64,000 nucleotides of DNA from Oscillospiraceae bacterium (GCA_015067435.1 SVMM01000007.1:1-64000); one strand, 5' to 3'; shown: positions 25,381-33,758, numbered from the stretch's first letter. Numbers and translations: made by a program. Notes: generated by a model not told the origin, from the sequence alone.

Positions 25381-25434
25381 ACGCGCATTGACATGAGACG
25401 CCCTCATGGGAGAGAAATGACGCGGGAGAACGGG

Positions 25435-26316
25435 ATGGAGAGCAAGAAACTGGAAGCGCTGCTGATGTCGGCGGATCTCGGCAGCTTCACCAAGGCGGCG
25501 GAGGTGCTCGGCTACACGCAGTCGGGCCTGACGCACATGATGAACTCGCTGGAGCGCGAGGTCGGGTTTCCCCTGCTTGACCGCGGGCGGCACGGCGTCC
25601 GGCTGACGGAGGCGGGCGAGAAACTTGCCCCGCTGATGCGGGAGCTGCTGCGCGCGGACACGGCGCTCGCCGACATGGTGGCGCAGATGTCCGCCTCCCG
25701 CAGCGAGACGATCCACACCGCGGCGTACGCCAGCCTCGCAATGCACTGGCTGCCCGCCATCATCCAGGCGTTCCGCGAGGAGAACCCCAACGTCGACGTC
25801 GACATCCGCATGGCGGACCACGTCGACGCGCCGTACGCGCTGCTCTCGCAGGGCAAGATGGACGTGATCTTCGTCAGCCGGCAGGAGCCGGGCGCGTATG
25901 AGTGGGTGCACCTCAAGGACGACCCGATGTACGCCGTGCTGCCCCGCGACTATCCGACGCAGGGGCGCGACGTCTTCCCGCTGCACGAGTTCGACGGCAA
26001 GGATTTCCTCATGCCCGCGCAGGGCTTCGACAAGGACATCCTGCGCATTTTCGACCGCGAGGGCGTGCGCGCGAACATCCAGCCCACGGTGGTGGACGAC
26101 GCGACTGTGGTCAACATGGTCGAGCATGGCCTCGGCATCAGCATGATGACGGAGCTGACGCTCAAGGGCCGCGCCGAGCGCGTGCTGACGCTGCCTGTCG
26201 AGCCTGCGGCGTCCCGCGAGCTGGGCGTCGCGGTGCGCTCGCTCTCGGAGGCGCCGGAGATGCTTCGCCGCTTTATCGACTGCACGCAGCGCATCGTGCG
26301 CGAGCTCTCGCGCTGA
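25435..26316 (+). CDS. LysR-family transcriptional regulator
   Basis: Protein of 293 residues from ATG 25435 (MESKKLEALLMSADLGSF); ATG 25417, also with a fair GGGAGAG site, would add six residues. The N-terminal winged helix-turn-helix (about 1-60) has FTKAAEVLGYTQSGLTHMMNSLEREVGFPLLDR. The effector-binding domain (about 88-290) is of the usual type. The gene is 25 bases before a possible C39-like protein gene and shares its transcript, so they may form a functional pair. The effector and targets are unknown. Confidence 0.9.
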   Translation: MESKKLEALLMSADLGSFTKAAEVLGYTQSGLTHMMNSLEREVGFPLLDRGRHGVRLTEAGEKLAPLMRELLRADTALADMVAQMSASRSETIHTAAYASLAMHWLPAIIQAFREENPNVDVDIRMADHVDAPYALLSQGKMDVIFVSRQEPGAYEWVHLKDDPMYAVLPRDYPTQGRDVFPLHEFDGKDFLMPAQGFDKDILRIFDREGVRANIQPTVVDDATVVNMVEHGLGISMMTELTLKGRAERVLTLPVEPAASRELGVAVRSLSEAPEMLRRFIDCTQRIVRELSR

Positions 26317-26341
26317 ATCTCGGAAGGGAGAAACCAACCAT

Positions 26342-26854
26342 ATGCCACAGGCTCAGAATACGCCCGCGCCGGTGCTCTGGACGGCGGACGGCTACATAAA
26401 GGATCAGGACGCGCTGACAGACCGCACCTATCGCACGATCTCCGCGCATTACAACAGCTGCGGTCCGGTCGCCGTCTTCGATCTGCGGCACCACATGGGG
26501 CACGACGTATGCTTCGACGACGTGCTGCGCGAGATGGACGACATGCACCTGTTCCGCGCGCCCGGGCCGACGATGATGTACGTGATGCGGCGGTATCTGC
26601 GCAAATACCTTCCCGGTTGGCGCGAGGTGCACGGCAGGGAGGACGCGCTCGCGGCGGCGGAGGGCAGTTCCATGGGCATCCTGCGCTATCACGAGGAACA
26701 TGTGCCGCACTTCGTGCCCTTTTTCCGCGTCGGCGACGGGACGTACCGCTTCCTCAATGTCTCCGACGACACGGAGGACGGCGTTTTTGAGCTTCCGGCG
26801 TTCTGGGAGGGCCATCTGCGCGGCGGCAGCGTCAAGCTGTTCTGCTGGCAATAA
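26342..26854 (+). CDS. Possible C39-like cysteine-peptidase fold protein
   Basis: Protein of 170 residues, no signal peptide or TM helix. The phrase YNSCGPVAVFDLRHHMGHDVCFDDVLREM resembles the catalytic Cys region of C39-type papain-like peptidases (CGPxAxxxxxxxxG), and HVPHFVPFFRVGDGTYRFLNVSDD has a His followed by a beta strand and Asp/Asn as in the second catalytic block. This fold assignment is by eye only; I do not recognise a named family. GGGAGAAA precedes the start. It is the second gene of a two-gene unit with the LysR regulator and ends at a strong terminator. Confidence 0.55.
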   Translation: MPQAQNTPAPVLWTADGYIKDQDALTDRTYRTISAHYNSCGPVAVFDLRHHMGHDVCFDDVLREMDDMHLFRAPGPTMMYVMRRYLRKYLPGWREVHGREDALAAAEGSSMGILRYHEEHVPHFVPFFRVGDGTYRFLNVSDDTEDGVFELPAFWEGHLRGGSVKLFCWQ

Positions 26855-26865
26855 TACGTCCCTGC

Positions 26866-26905
26866 GGGGCGGCGTCCGTTTTGATGCGGCACGCCGCCCC
26901 TTTTT
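26866..26905 (+). terminator. Terminator of the LysR unit
   Basis: GGGGCGGCGT (26866-26875) pairs with ACGCCGCCCC (26891-26900), followed by TTTTT (26901-26905). The T tract runs straight into the -35 element of the next promoter. Confidence 0.85.
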
Positions 26906-26935
26906 GCATAGTTCGCCGGCGCGGCGGGGATACTA
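26906..26935 (+). promoter_or_regulatory. Sigma-G-like forespore promoter
   Basis: GCATA (26906-26910), an 18-bp spacer and GATACTA (26929-26935) fit the known sigma-G pattern (GHATR, 18 bp, CATNHTA) except for the first base of the -10 element. It lies 29 bases before the start of a spore-germination gene, where forespore expression is expected. Confidence 0.55.
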
Positions 26936-26963
26936 CTCTATAAAATATACCGGGGGGTATCCT

Positions 26964-28370
26964 ATGCGCTTATCCGACGATTTTTCCCGCAACGCGCAGC
27001 GGCTGGACGCGCTGCTGGGCGTGGGGCGGAGTTTCGACGTCGTGTCCCGCGACTTCTTTGCCGGACGGCGGCGCTGCCGCCTCTACACCATCGACGGCTA
27101 CGGCGACAGCGCGGTGCTGGAGCGGGTCATGAGCCATCTGATGAGCCTTTCCTCCACCGTGGAGGCGCAGACCGTGCAGGAGTTCGTCGACCGCTTCGTC
27201 GGCTTCGCGCAGGCGGACGCCGAGGACGATCTGGAGCGCGCCGTTACCGCCGTGCTGACGGGCAAGACGCTGCTGCTGGCGGAGGGGCTTGCGGGCGGCG
27301 TCCTGCTCGACGCCAAGCAGTTTCCCGCCCGCGGGGTGGAGGAGCCCGCCTCCGGCAAGGTGCTGCGCGGCGCGCACGACGGTTTCATCGAGACGCTGAC
27401 GGTCAACGCCGCGCTGCTGCGCCGCCGCATCCGCGACCCGCGGCTGACGCTGGAGGGCCACCAGATCAGCGAGCGTTCGCGCGCCGACGTGGCGCTGTGC
27501 TACCTCGAACACAAGGTCGACCGCGATCTGCTCGAAGAGCTGCGGCGCAAGCTGGACGCCATCGACGTGCGCTCGGTCTCCATGGGGCAGGAGAGCATCG
27601 CCGAGGCGATGATGAAGCCCCAGTGGTGGAACCCGTTTCCGAACGTGCGCTACACCGAGCGCCCCGACGTCGCCACCGCCTGCATCATGGAGGGCAGCGT
27701 CGTGCTGCTCACGGACAATTCGCCCGCGGCGATGATCCTGCCGACCGGCTTTTTCGACTTTGTGCAGGAGGCGAACGACTTCTGCTTCCCGCCGCTCATC
27801 GGCTCGTATCTGCGGTTGCTGCGCTGCGCGGTGTTTCTGCTGACGCTGTTCATCACGCCGCTGTGGTACGCCCTCGTCAAGACCTCCGGCGCGCAGGGCG
27901 CGCTGCACTTCCTCGCCATTGCCGAGGATTACGAGGTGCCGCTGCTGGTGCAGCTTCTGTTCGCGGAGTTCATCGTCGATCTCATCAAGCTCACTAGCCT
28001 CAACACCCCGCCGGTGTTCTCAAACTCGTTCTCCATGATCGGCGCGCTCGTGCTGGGCGACTTTGCCGTGCAGGCGCATTGGCTCGTGCCGGAGGTGCTG
28101 GCGTACATGGCGTTCGTCGCCATCGCGAACTTTGCCCAGCCGAGCTACGAGCTGGGCTACGCGTTCAAGCTGCTGCGGTTGATGCTGTTGCTGCTCGTGG
28201 GGGCGTTCGACTGGGCGGGCTTTGCCCTCGGATGCGCCGTGATCGTCGTCCTGCTCGCCACCAACAGGCCCATCGCGGGGAAGGGCTACCTCTACCCGCT
28301 GCTGCCCTTCGACGGCCGCGCGCTGCGCGAGCTGCTGGTGCGCCGCCCGATCAGCCGCGAGAACACGTGA
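26964..28370 (+). CDS. GerA/SpoVAF-family spore germination protein
   Basis: Protein of 468 residues. The N-terminal soluble part (about 1-285) and four or five C-terminal membrane helices (about 290-450) match the GerA family. The block MGQESIAEAMMKPQWWNPFPNVRYTERPDVATACIMEGSVVLLTDNSP in pieces, with ILPTGFFDFVQEANDF, is characteristic, and the form is closer to SpoVAF than to GerAA. SpoVAF sits in the spore inner membrane and is linked to dipicolinate channel function. The usual neighbours (spoVAA-E) are absent, so the gene is an orphan here. GGGGGG precedes the ATG. The upstream sigma-G-like promoter supports forespore expression. Confidence 0.85.
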   Translation: MRLSDDFSRNAQRLDALLGVGRSFDVVSRDFFAGRRRCRLYTIDGYGDSAVLERVMSHLMSLSSTVEAQTVQEFVDRFVGFAQADAEDDLERAVTAVLTGKTLLLAEGLAGGVLLDAKQFPARGVEEPASGKVLRGAHDGFIETLTVNAALLRRRIRDPRLTLEGHQISERSRADVALCYLEHKVDRDLLEELRRKLDAIDVRSVSMGQESIAEAMMKPQWWNPFPNVRYTERPDVATACIMEGSVVLLTDNSPAAMILPTGFFDFVQEANDFCFPPLIGSYLRLLRCAVFLLTLFITPLWYALVKTSGAQGALHFLAIAEDYEVPLLVQLLFAEFIVDLIKLTSLNTPPVFSNSFSMIGALVLGDFAVQAHWLVPEVLAYMAFVAIANFAQPSYELGYAFKLLRLMLLLLVGAFDWAGFALGCAVIVVLLATNRPIAGKGYLYPLLPFDGRALRELLVRRPISRENT

Positions 28371-28460
28371 CGGCGCCCGCGCCGTTCAAAACGGGCAAAA
28401 ACGAGTACGAACAGCAATATTTTTACAATAAAATACCATACGCAATATTTCGGGAGGCTC

Positions 28461-28489
28461 TTGACAAACGGGAGCCTCTTGCTTATAAT
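28461..28489 (+). promoter_or_regulatory. Consensus sigma-A promoter of the metal operon
   Basis: TTGACA (28461-28466), 17-bp spacer and TATAAT (28484-28489), both hexamers perfect. A strong promoter that needs a repressor, which fits the operator directly downstream. Confidence 0.9.
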
Positions 28490-28490
28490 G

Positions 28491-28520
28491 CAAACAGTTG
28501 AACAATTGCTCAACTGTTTG
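28491..28520 (+). promoter_or_regulatory. 30-bp palindromic operator for the ArsR-type repressor
   Basis: CAAACAGTTGA (28491-28501) and TCAACTGTTTG (28510-28520) are perfect inverted arms around ACAATTGC; the whole 30 bp is palindromic save one pair. It covers the transcript start just after TATAAT. ArsR/SmtB repressors bind such sites without metal. The inner TTGAACAATTGCTCAA resembles known TGAACA-type operators of this family. Confidence 0.85.
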
Positions 28521-28536
28521 AGAGGAGGCGGACAAC

Positions 28537-28899
28537 ATGGACACCATCGAGCGGGAAGTGAGCTGCGAGTGCGAGGTCATCCACGAGGAGGCGGTCGCCG
28601 ACGTGCGCGCGCGTCTGGCGGGCGCGGAGGATTACACGCAGCTGGCGGCGCTGCTCAAGCTCTTCGGCGACCCCACGCGCACGAAGCTGCTGCACGCGCT
28701 GGAGCTGCGGGAGCTTTGCGTCTGCGATCTGGCGGCGTTGCTGGGCGTGACGAAGTCCGCGGTGTCGCACCAGCTCAAGATGCTGCGTCTTGCGAATCTG
28801 GTGCGCTGTCGCCGCGAGGGGCAGGTCGTGTACTACTCCCTTGCCGACGACCATGTGGGCGCGATCCTCGAAACAGGCTTTGAGCACATCCGGGAATAA
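28537..28899 (+). CDS. ArsR/SmtB-family metal-sensing repressor
   Basis: Protein of 120 residues. The winged helix (about 35-105) has LLKLFGDPTRTKLLHALELRELCVCDLAALLGVTKSAVSHQLKMLR in pieces. Two Cys pairs fit a CadC-like site: CEC near residue 10-12 in the N-terminal arm and CVC in the helix 'ELCVCDLA'. Metal binding at such a site releases the repressor from DNA. It is the first gene of an operon with an HMA protein and a P-type ATPase, behind its own operator, and likely responds to Cd/Pb/Zn. GAGGAGG lies 8 bases before the ATG. Confidence 0.93.
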   Translation: MDTIEREVSCECEVIHEEAVADVRARLAGAEDYTQLAALLKLFGDPTRTKLLHALELRELCVCDLAALLGVTKSAVSHQLKMLRLANLVRCRREGQVVYYSLADDHVGAILETGFEHIRE

Positions 28900-28938
28900 G
28901 AAGAGCAAAAAAACAGAGATCGAAAAGGAGACGGGACC

Positions 28939-29154
28939 ATGAAGAAGAAATTCAAGTGCGAGGTCGACTGCGCCAACTGCGCGCAGAAGCTGCAGGATGC
29001 GCTGGGCAAGCTGGACGGCGTGGAGGAGGTCACGGTGAACTTCATGACGCAGAAGCTGACGCTCACCGCCGCCGACGAGCGCTTCGACGAGGTGTTCGAG
29101 GCGGTGGTCAAGAAAGCGAAGCAAATCGAGCCGGATACGGTTATTACTGCGTAA
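28939..29154 (+). CDS. HMA-domain metal-binding protein
   Basis: Protein of 71 residues, one heavy-metal-associated domain: KFKCEVDCANCAQKLQDAL with the metal-binding CANC (Cys near residues 11 and 14), then GVEEVTVNFMTQKLTLTA. It should bind soft metal in the cytoplasm and hand it to the ATPase that follows. P-type ATPases of this class often carry this domain at their own N-terminus; here it is a separate gene. AAGGAG lies 8 bases before the start. Confidence 0.9.
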   Translation: MKKKFKCEVDCANCAQKLQDALGKLDGVEEVTVNFMTQKLTLTAADERFDEVFEAVVKKAKQIEPDTVITA

Positions 29155-29212
29155 TAACCGGACTGCTCGCCGTTTCGCTCACCGCTGACGCGGCAACCGC
29201 GAAACATGGCTG

Positions 29213-29246
29213 ACGAAACCACGGCTGGGAAGCGCCGTGGTTTCGT
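29213..29246 (+). other. Intercistronic hairpin before the ATPase gene
   Basis: ACGAAACCACGG (29213-29224) pairs perfectly with CCGTGGTTTCGT (29235-29246). It lies between the HMA and ATPase genes, 15 bases before the ATPase Shine-Dalgarno (AGGAGG). No T run follows, so it is more likely an RNA-processing or stability element, or a partial attenuator, than a full terminator. Confidence 0.6.
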
Positions 29247-29275
29247 AATGAGTATCTTTCAGGAGGCTATGCCCT

Positions 29276-31273
29276 ATGACCGCCAAACAGGAGTTGATGC
29301 GCGCGCGCATCATCGCCGCGCTGCTGCTCTATACCGCCGTCTTTGCCACGGAGCGCCTCGTGCTGCCGCAGAGCGTGCCCGCCGTGCTGCGCCTCGCGCT
29401 CTACGTCGTCCCGTATATCGTCATCGGCTACGACGTGCTGAAAAAAGCGTGGACGAACCTGATCCACGGACAGGCGTTCGACGAGAGCTTCCTGATGACC
29501 GTGGCGACCATCGCGGCGTTTGCCATCGGCGAGTATCCGGAGGCGACGGCGGTGATGCTGTTCTATCAGGTCGGCGAGCTGTTCCAGAGCGTCGCCGTCG
29601 GCAAGGCGCGCGCGTCCATCGGCGAGATGATGAGCATTGCGCCGGACTTCGCGAATCTGGAGACAAAGAGCGGCGTCAAGACCGTCGATCCCGACAGCGT
29701 TGAGGTCGGCAGCGTCATCGTCGTCAAGCCCGGCGAGCGCGTGCCCATCGACGGCACGGTGCTCTCCGGCGAGAGCTTTCTGGACACCTCCGCCCTCACG
29801 GGCGAGTCCGTCCCGCGCCGCGCGGGCGAGGGCGACGAGATCTACAGCGGCTGCATCAACGGCGAAGGCACGCTCCGCGTGCGCACGACCAAGGCGTACG
29901 AGGATTCGACGGTGGCGAAGATCCTCGACCTCGTGGAGAACGCCAGCGAGAAGAAGGCGCGGCTGGAGAAGTTCATCACGCGCTTCGCGCGCATCTACAC
30001 CCCCGCCGTCACCATCGCCGCGGTGCTGCTGGCGCTCGTGCCGCCGCTGGCGTTCCGCCAGCCGTTTGGCGAGTGGATCCAGCGCGCCTGCGTCTTTCTG
30101 ATCGTCTCCTGCCCCTGCGCGCTGGTGATCTCGGTGCCGCTGGGCTTTTTCGGCGGCATCGGCGCGGCGTCGCGCATCGGCGTGCTCGTCAAGGGCGGCA
30201 ACTATCTGGAGGCGGTTGCCGAGTGCGACACGATGGTCTTCGACAAGACCGGAACGCTGACGAAGGGCGAATTCAAGGTCAAGCGCTTTATCCCCGCCAC
30301 GGGCATGCGCACGGACGAGCTGGTGATCGCCGCAGTCTACGCCGAGGCTATGTCCAACCACCCCATCGCCCAGTCGGTGCGCGCGGTCTACGCCGACGAG
30401 ATCGACCTCACGCGCCTGCGGGACATGACGGAGATCTCCGGTTTCGGTATCCGCGCCGTCTGGGACCGCAAGGAGCTGCTCGCGGGCAGCGCCAAGCTGA
30501 TGGAGCGCTACAGCGTCCACTATGAACCCTGCCCCGACAGCGGCACGGTGGTCTACGTCGCGCACGACGGGATCTATCTGGGCTGCTTCATCATCGCCGA
30601 CGCCCTCAAGGAGGGCTCCGCCGAGGCGATCCGTGAGCTCAGGGACGCCGGCGTGCAGCACACGGTCATGCTCACCGGCGACCGGGACGATCTGGCGCAG
30701 ACCATCGGCGCGGAGCTCGGCATGGATCGCGTGTATGCCGAGCTGCTGCCCGCGGACAAGGTCACGCAGCTGGAAACCATCATCAAGCGCGAAAACGGCA
30801 AGAGCAAGGTCGCCTTCGTCGGCGACGGCATCAACGACGCGCCCGCGCTCATGCGCGCGGACGTGGGCGTGGCTATGGGCTCCCTCGGCTCCGACGCCGC
30901 CATCGAGGCGGCGGACATCGTGCTGATGGACGACGACGTGCGCAAGCTCGCCGCCACCGTGCGCATCGGACGCAAGACCATGCGCATCGTGCGCGAGAAC
31001 GTCGGCTTCGCGCTCGCAGTCAAGTTCCTCGTGCTGGTGCTCGGCGCGCTGGGTATTGCCTCGATGTGGCTGGCGGTGTTCGGCGACGTGGGCGTCACGG
31101 TGCTCGCGGTACTCAACTCGATGCGCTGCCTGCGGCTCCCCGCGTACAGGCCAAAGGCTGAAACGGACGCCGCGCCCGAGCACAACGCGCCCGTTCGTAC
31201 CGCCCGCGCCCGCGCCGCGGAAACCACGCGCGTCCCTGCCGCGCGGCAGAAAATGAGAGCCGCGAAGCGCTGA
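29276..31273 (+). CDS. cadA: Heavy-metal P-type ATPase (Cd/Zn/Pb export type)
   Basis: Protein of 665 residues. Six to eight TM helices; the metal-site CPC in IVSCPCALVIS (near residue 279), phosphorylation site DKTGT (near 323), the SNHPIA block, and GDGINDAP (near 516) are all present, and TGES in the actuator domain (LTGESVPRR). There is no N-terminal HMA domain; the separate 71-residue protein supplies it. The CPC motif and ArsR repressor point to export of Zn, Cd or Pb rather than copper. The C-terminus carries a 45-residue Arg/Ala-rich tail after the last helix that most relatives lack. Start at 29276 has AGGAGG 9 bases upstream. Confidence 0.9.
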   Translation: MTAKQELMRARIIAALLLYTAVFATERLVLPQSVPAVLRLALYVVPYIVIGYDVLKKAWTNLIHGQAFDESFLMTVATIAAFAIGEYPEATAVMLFYQVGELFQSVAVGKARASIGEMMSIAPDFANLETKSGVKTVDPDSVEVGSVIVVKPGERVPIDGTVLSGESFLDTSALTGESVPRRAGEGDEIYSGCINGEGTLRVRTTKAYEDSTVAKILDLVENASEKKARLEKFITRFARIYTPAVTIAAVLLALVPPLAFRQPFGEWIQRACVFLIVSCPCALVISVPLGFFGGIGAASRIGVLVKGGNYLEAVAECDTMVFDKTGTLTKGEFKVKRFIPATGMRTDELVIAAVYAEAMSNHPIAQSVRAVYADEIDLTRLRDMTEISGFGIRAVWDRKELLAGSAKLMERYSVHYEPCPDSGTVVYVAHDGIYLGCFIIADALKEGSAEAIRELRDAGVQHTVMLTGDRDDLAQTIGAELGMDRVYAELLPADKVTQLETIIKRENGKSKVAFVGDGINDAPALMRADVGVAMGSLGSDAAIEAADIVLMDDDVRKLAATVRIGRKTMRIVRENVGFALAVKFLVLVLGALGIASMWLAVFGDVGVTVLAVLNSMRCLRLPAYRPKAETDAAPEHNAPVRTARARAAETTRVPAARQKMRAAKR

Positions 31274-31295
31274 GCGGCGTCTGTGATATCAAGAG

Positions 31296-31332
31296 AAAAC
31301 AAACCACCGGTTCAAAACCGGTGGTTTGTTTT
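31296..31332. terminator. Strong bidirectional terminator
   Basis: A 17-bp perfect inverted repeat, AAAACAAACCACCGGTT (31296-31312) and its complement (31316-31332), with a 3-base loop, between the convergent ATPase and TrmH genes. Confidence 0.9.
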
Positions 31333-31341
31333 ATGTAAACT

Positions 31342-32160
31342 TTATTCCCCGCGGTTCCCCAGCTCCCAGAACGCAACGGCGCTCGCCGCCGCCACGTTGA
31401 GGGAGTCGACGCCGCGGGACATGGGGATGCGCACGGTGTAGTCGCACGCGGCGATGGTGCGCGGCGCGAGGCCGTCGCCCTCCGTGCCCAGCACGACGGC
31501 AAGGCGCGGCTCCGCGCGGAGCGCCGGGTCGCGCAGCGAGACCGCGTCCTCGCTCAGCGCCATGGCGGCGGTGCGGAAGCCCTGCGCGCGCAGCAGCTCC
31601 GTCCAGCCGACGTCCACGTGCGTCCACGGCAGCGCGAACACGTTGCCCATGCTCACGCGCACGGCGCGGCGGTAGAGCGGGTCGGCGCTCGCGCGCGTCA
31701 GCAGCACGCCGTCCATGCCCAGCGCCGCCGCGCTGCGGAAGATCGCGCCGACGTTCGTGGGGTTCATCACGTCCTCGATGACGACAAGGCGCCGCGCCGC
31801 CGCGCACACCTCCGCCGGATCGGGCTCGGGCCTGCGCCGCATGGCGCACAACACGCCGCGCGTGAGCTGGAAGCCCACCAGACGCGTCAGCACGTCCAGC
31901 TCCGCCGTGTAGACCGGCACGCTGCCGCAGCGCGCGAGCAGCTCGCGCGCCTCGCCCTCGATGTGCCGCCGCTCCAGCAGCAGGGACACCGGCGCATAGC
32001 CCGCGTCCAGCGCGCGGCAGACGACCTTGGGGCTCTCCGCGATGAACAGCCCCGAAAGCGGCTCGTCGTACCGCAGCAGCTCGCGCTCCGAAAGGCGCGC
32101 GTAGACGTCCAGCTCCGGCGCGTCAAAGTCCGTGATCTCGACGATCCTGCGCTCCGCCAT
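31342..32160 (-). CDS. TrmH/SpoU-family RNA 2'-O-methyltransferase
   Basis: Protein of 272 residues. An N-terminal substrate-binding region (about 1-115) is followed by the SPOUT catalytic domain with the three motifs NPTNVGAIFRSAAALG (residue about 132), GTEGDGL and IPMSRGVDSLNVAAASAVAFWE. It should methylate ribose in tRNA or rRNA using SAM; the exact target is not visible. AAGGGGG lies 7 bases before the ATG. It follows the dipeptidase gene by 17 bases, so both may share a transcript. Confidence 0.9.
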   Translation of the reverse strand: MAERRIVEITDFDAPELDVYARLSERELLRYDEPLSGLFIAESPKVVCRALDAGYAPVSLLLERRHIEGEARELLARCGSVPVYTAELDVLTRLVGFQLTRGVLCAMRRRPEPDPAEVCAAARRLVVIEDVMNPTNVGAIFRSAAALGMDGVLLTRASADPLYRRAVRVSMGNVFALPWTHVDVGWTELLRAQGFRTAAMALSEDAVSLRDPALRAEPRLAVVLGTEGDGLAPRTIAACDYTVRIPMSRGVDSLNVAAASAVAFWELGNRGE

Positions 32161-32177
32161 GCTCTGCCCCCTTTTCG

Positions 32178-33638
32178 TCAGTTGTCCGCCATGTTATAGC
32201 CGTTCTTCATGTGCGTGCTCGCCTCGGCCAGCACCTTTGTGAGCGCGGAGGTCGTCTCCTCCTTCGCCATCTTGCACAGCGCGTCGTTTGCCTCCTCGGT
32301 CAGCGAGAAGTCGCCGCTCTCCGCCATCTTTTTGTCGTATTCCAGCACGATCCGGCGGCCCTTGGCCGCCACCGCGTTCGTGTAGCGCTCGACAAGCTGC
32401 ACGCAATACGGGAAGTTGTGGTCCGCCAGCGCGCCGATCAGACGGCTCGCCCAGTAGAGGTTCTCGCTGCTGGCGTCCAGCGTGACGTCGCTGAGGAAGC
32501 GCGGAATTTTCGACACGTTTGTGTAGACGGGCAGCGCGGCGCTGAACGTGGTGGAGCCGAAGCAGATCCACTCGACGCCCTTGATCGCGTCCGGCACATC
32601 GCTGCGGATCTGGCAGATGGACGTGACGCCCGTGCGGTTGATGCCGATAGAGCGGTACATGCCGCGCTTGCCGGTGTCCTTCCCGGAGTAGGGGTTGTAC
32701 GGCGTGCCCTGATAGTGGGACGAGAGCAGGTACTTCACATCCTCCGCCGTCACTTTGCGCTCGGGCACGTAGAGCCACGGGATGTTGTCGCTCTCCGGCG
32801 TGAATTCGGCGTCGGGGCCGTCCCAGCGGTAGGTGCGCGGCGTGAGGAAGCGGCCCATGAACCACGCGCGCGGCGTGTTGTAGACGTGGTCCGAGTCGCC
32901 GTGGGAGCCGAACACGTCGCGCGGGTTGAACGCGCCGTTCTGATTCAGGTCGAGGTGGTTGTCCGCGATGAACTTTTTCAGATCCTTCGAGCACAGGTGC
33001 GCCTTTTTCGCGCCGAAGGCGTCCTTGAGGTCAAAAGCGTCCATTCCGAACTGGTTGGGGTTGACGACACAGGCGTCGTCCGGCACACGGCGCGCCATCC
33101 AGTGATGCCCGCCGATGGTCTCCATCCACCAGACCTCGTTCTCGTCGTTGAAGGCGATGCCGTTGGACTCGTAGGTGCCGTATTGCTCCAGCAGCTCCGC
33201 CAGACGCAGAACGCCCTCGCGCGCGCTGTGGATGTAGGGCAGCACCAGCACGACCATGTCCTCCTCGCCGATGCCGCCAATGGTCTCCTTCTCGCCCCGC
33301 TTAGCCTTTTTGTACTCCACCAGCGGGTCCGCCGCCAGCACGCGCGGGTTGGAGGTGATCGTCTCCGTCGCGGTCATGCCGACGTTGGCGGCGTTGATGC
33401 CCGTCGCCGCCCAGATGCCGTTCTTGCGGTCCACGCTGGGGCAGGCGGTGTAGCGCATCGGGTCGTCGGGCAGGTCGATCTCCACGTGGGAGATGACGCT
33501 TTTGTAGTGCTTCTTTTGCTGCTTGGGCTCGACCACGACCAGCTTCTTCACGTCGAAGTGCCCGTCGTCGGTGCGCGCGATCATCGTGGAGTTGTCGTTG
33601 CTGGCTTTCTTGCCGACCAGAATCGTCGTACAGGGCAT
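32178..33638 (-). CDS. C69-family dipeptidase
   Basis: Protein of 486 residues of the PepD/peptidase C69 family. It begins MPCTTILVGKKASNDNSTMIARTDDGH in pieces; Cys3 is the expected N-terminal nucleophile, exposed after removal of Met-Pro. Conserved NPNQFGMDAFDL, DVFGSHGDSDHVYNTPRAW and SSHYQGTPYNPY blocks are present, and the length agrees with Lactobacillus PepD. No signal peptide, so cytoplasmic hydrolysis of dipeptides. A TATAGT -10 box lies about 50 bases upstream. Confidence 0.9.
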   Translation of the reverse strand: MPCTTILVGKKASNDNSTMIARTDDGHFDVKKLVVVEPKQQKKHYKSVISHVEIDLPDDPMRYTACPSVDRKNGIWAATGINAANVGMTATETITSNPRVLAADPLVEYKKAKRGEKETIGGIGEEDMVVLVLPYIHSAREGVLRLAELLEQYGTYESNGIAFNDENEVWWMETIGGHHWMARRVPDDACVVNPNQFGMDAFDLKDAFGAKKAHLCSKDLKKFIADNHLDLNQNGAFNPRDVFGSHGDSDHVYNTPRAWFMGRFLTPRTYRWDGPDAEFTPESDNIPWLYVPERKVTAEDVKYLLSSHYQGTPYNPYSGKDTGKRGMYRSIGINRTGVTSICQIRSDVPDAIKGVEWICFGSTTFSAALPVYTNVSKIPRFLSDVTLDASSENLYWASRLIGALADHNFPYCVQLVERYTNAVAAKGRRIVLEYDKKMAESGDFSLTEEANDALCKMAKEETTSALTKVLAEASTHMKNGYNMADN

Positions 33639-33717
33639 GTCTGCATCCCTCTTTCCTGTTTTTTGGGTTTATTCGACCTCCGACACTATAGCACATTTGT
33701 GAGCGAAAATGCAAGGA

Positions 33718-33742
33718 CCCCGCCGCGCAAAACGCGGCGGGG
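33718..33742 (-). terminator. Hairpin after the SGNH hydrolase gene
   Basis: CCCCGCCGCG (33718-33727) pairs with CGCGGCGGGG (33733-33742). It lies 16 bases after the SGNH gene stop on the minus strand. The T tract is weak. Confidence 0.6.
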
Positions 33743-33758
33743 CAGCGGGCTTGTCATA

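Noticed and set aside
26700-26963. Longer N-terminus for the SpoVAF-like protein
   Set aside because: The extension overlaps the C39-like gene and the terminator at 26866-26905; ATG 26964 has a good ribosome site.
29155-29275. Hairpin between HMA and ATPase genes as a terminator
   Set aside because: No T tract follows the stem and the ATPase Shine-Dalgarno lies only 15 bases further; read instead as an intercistronic element.
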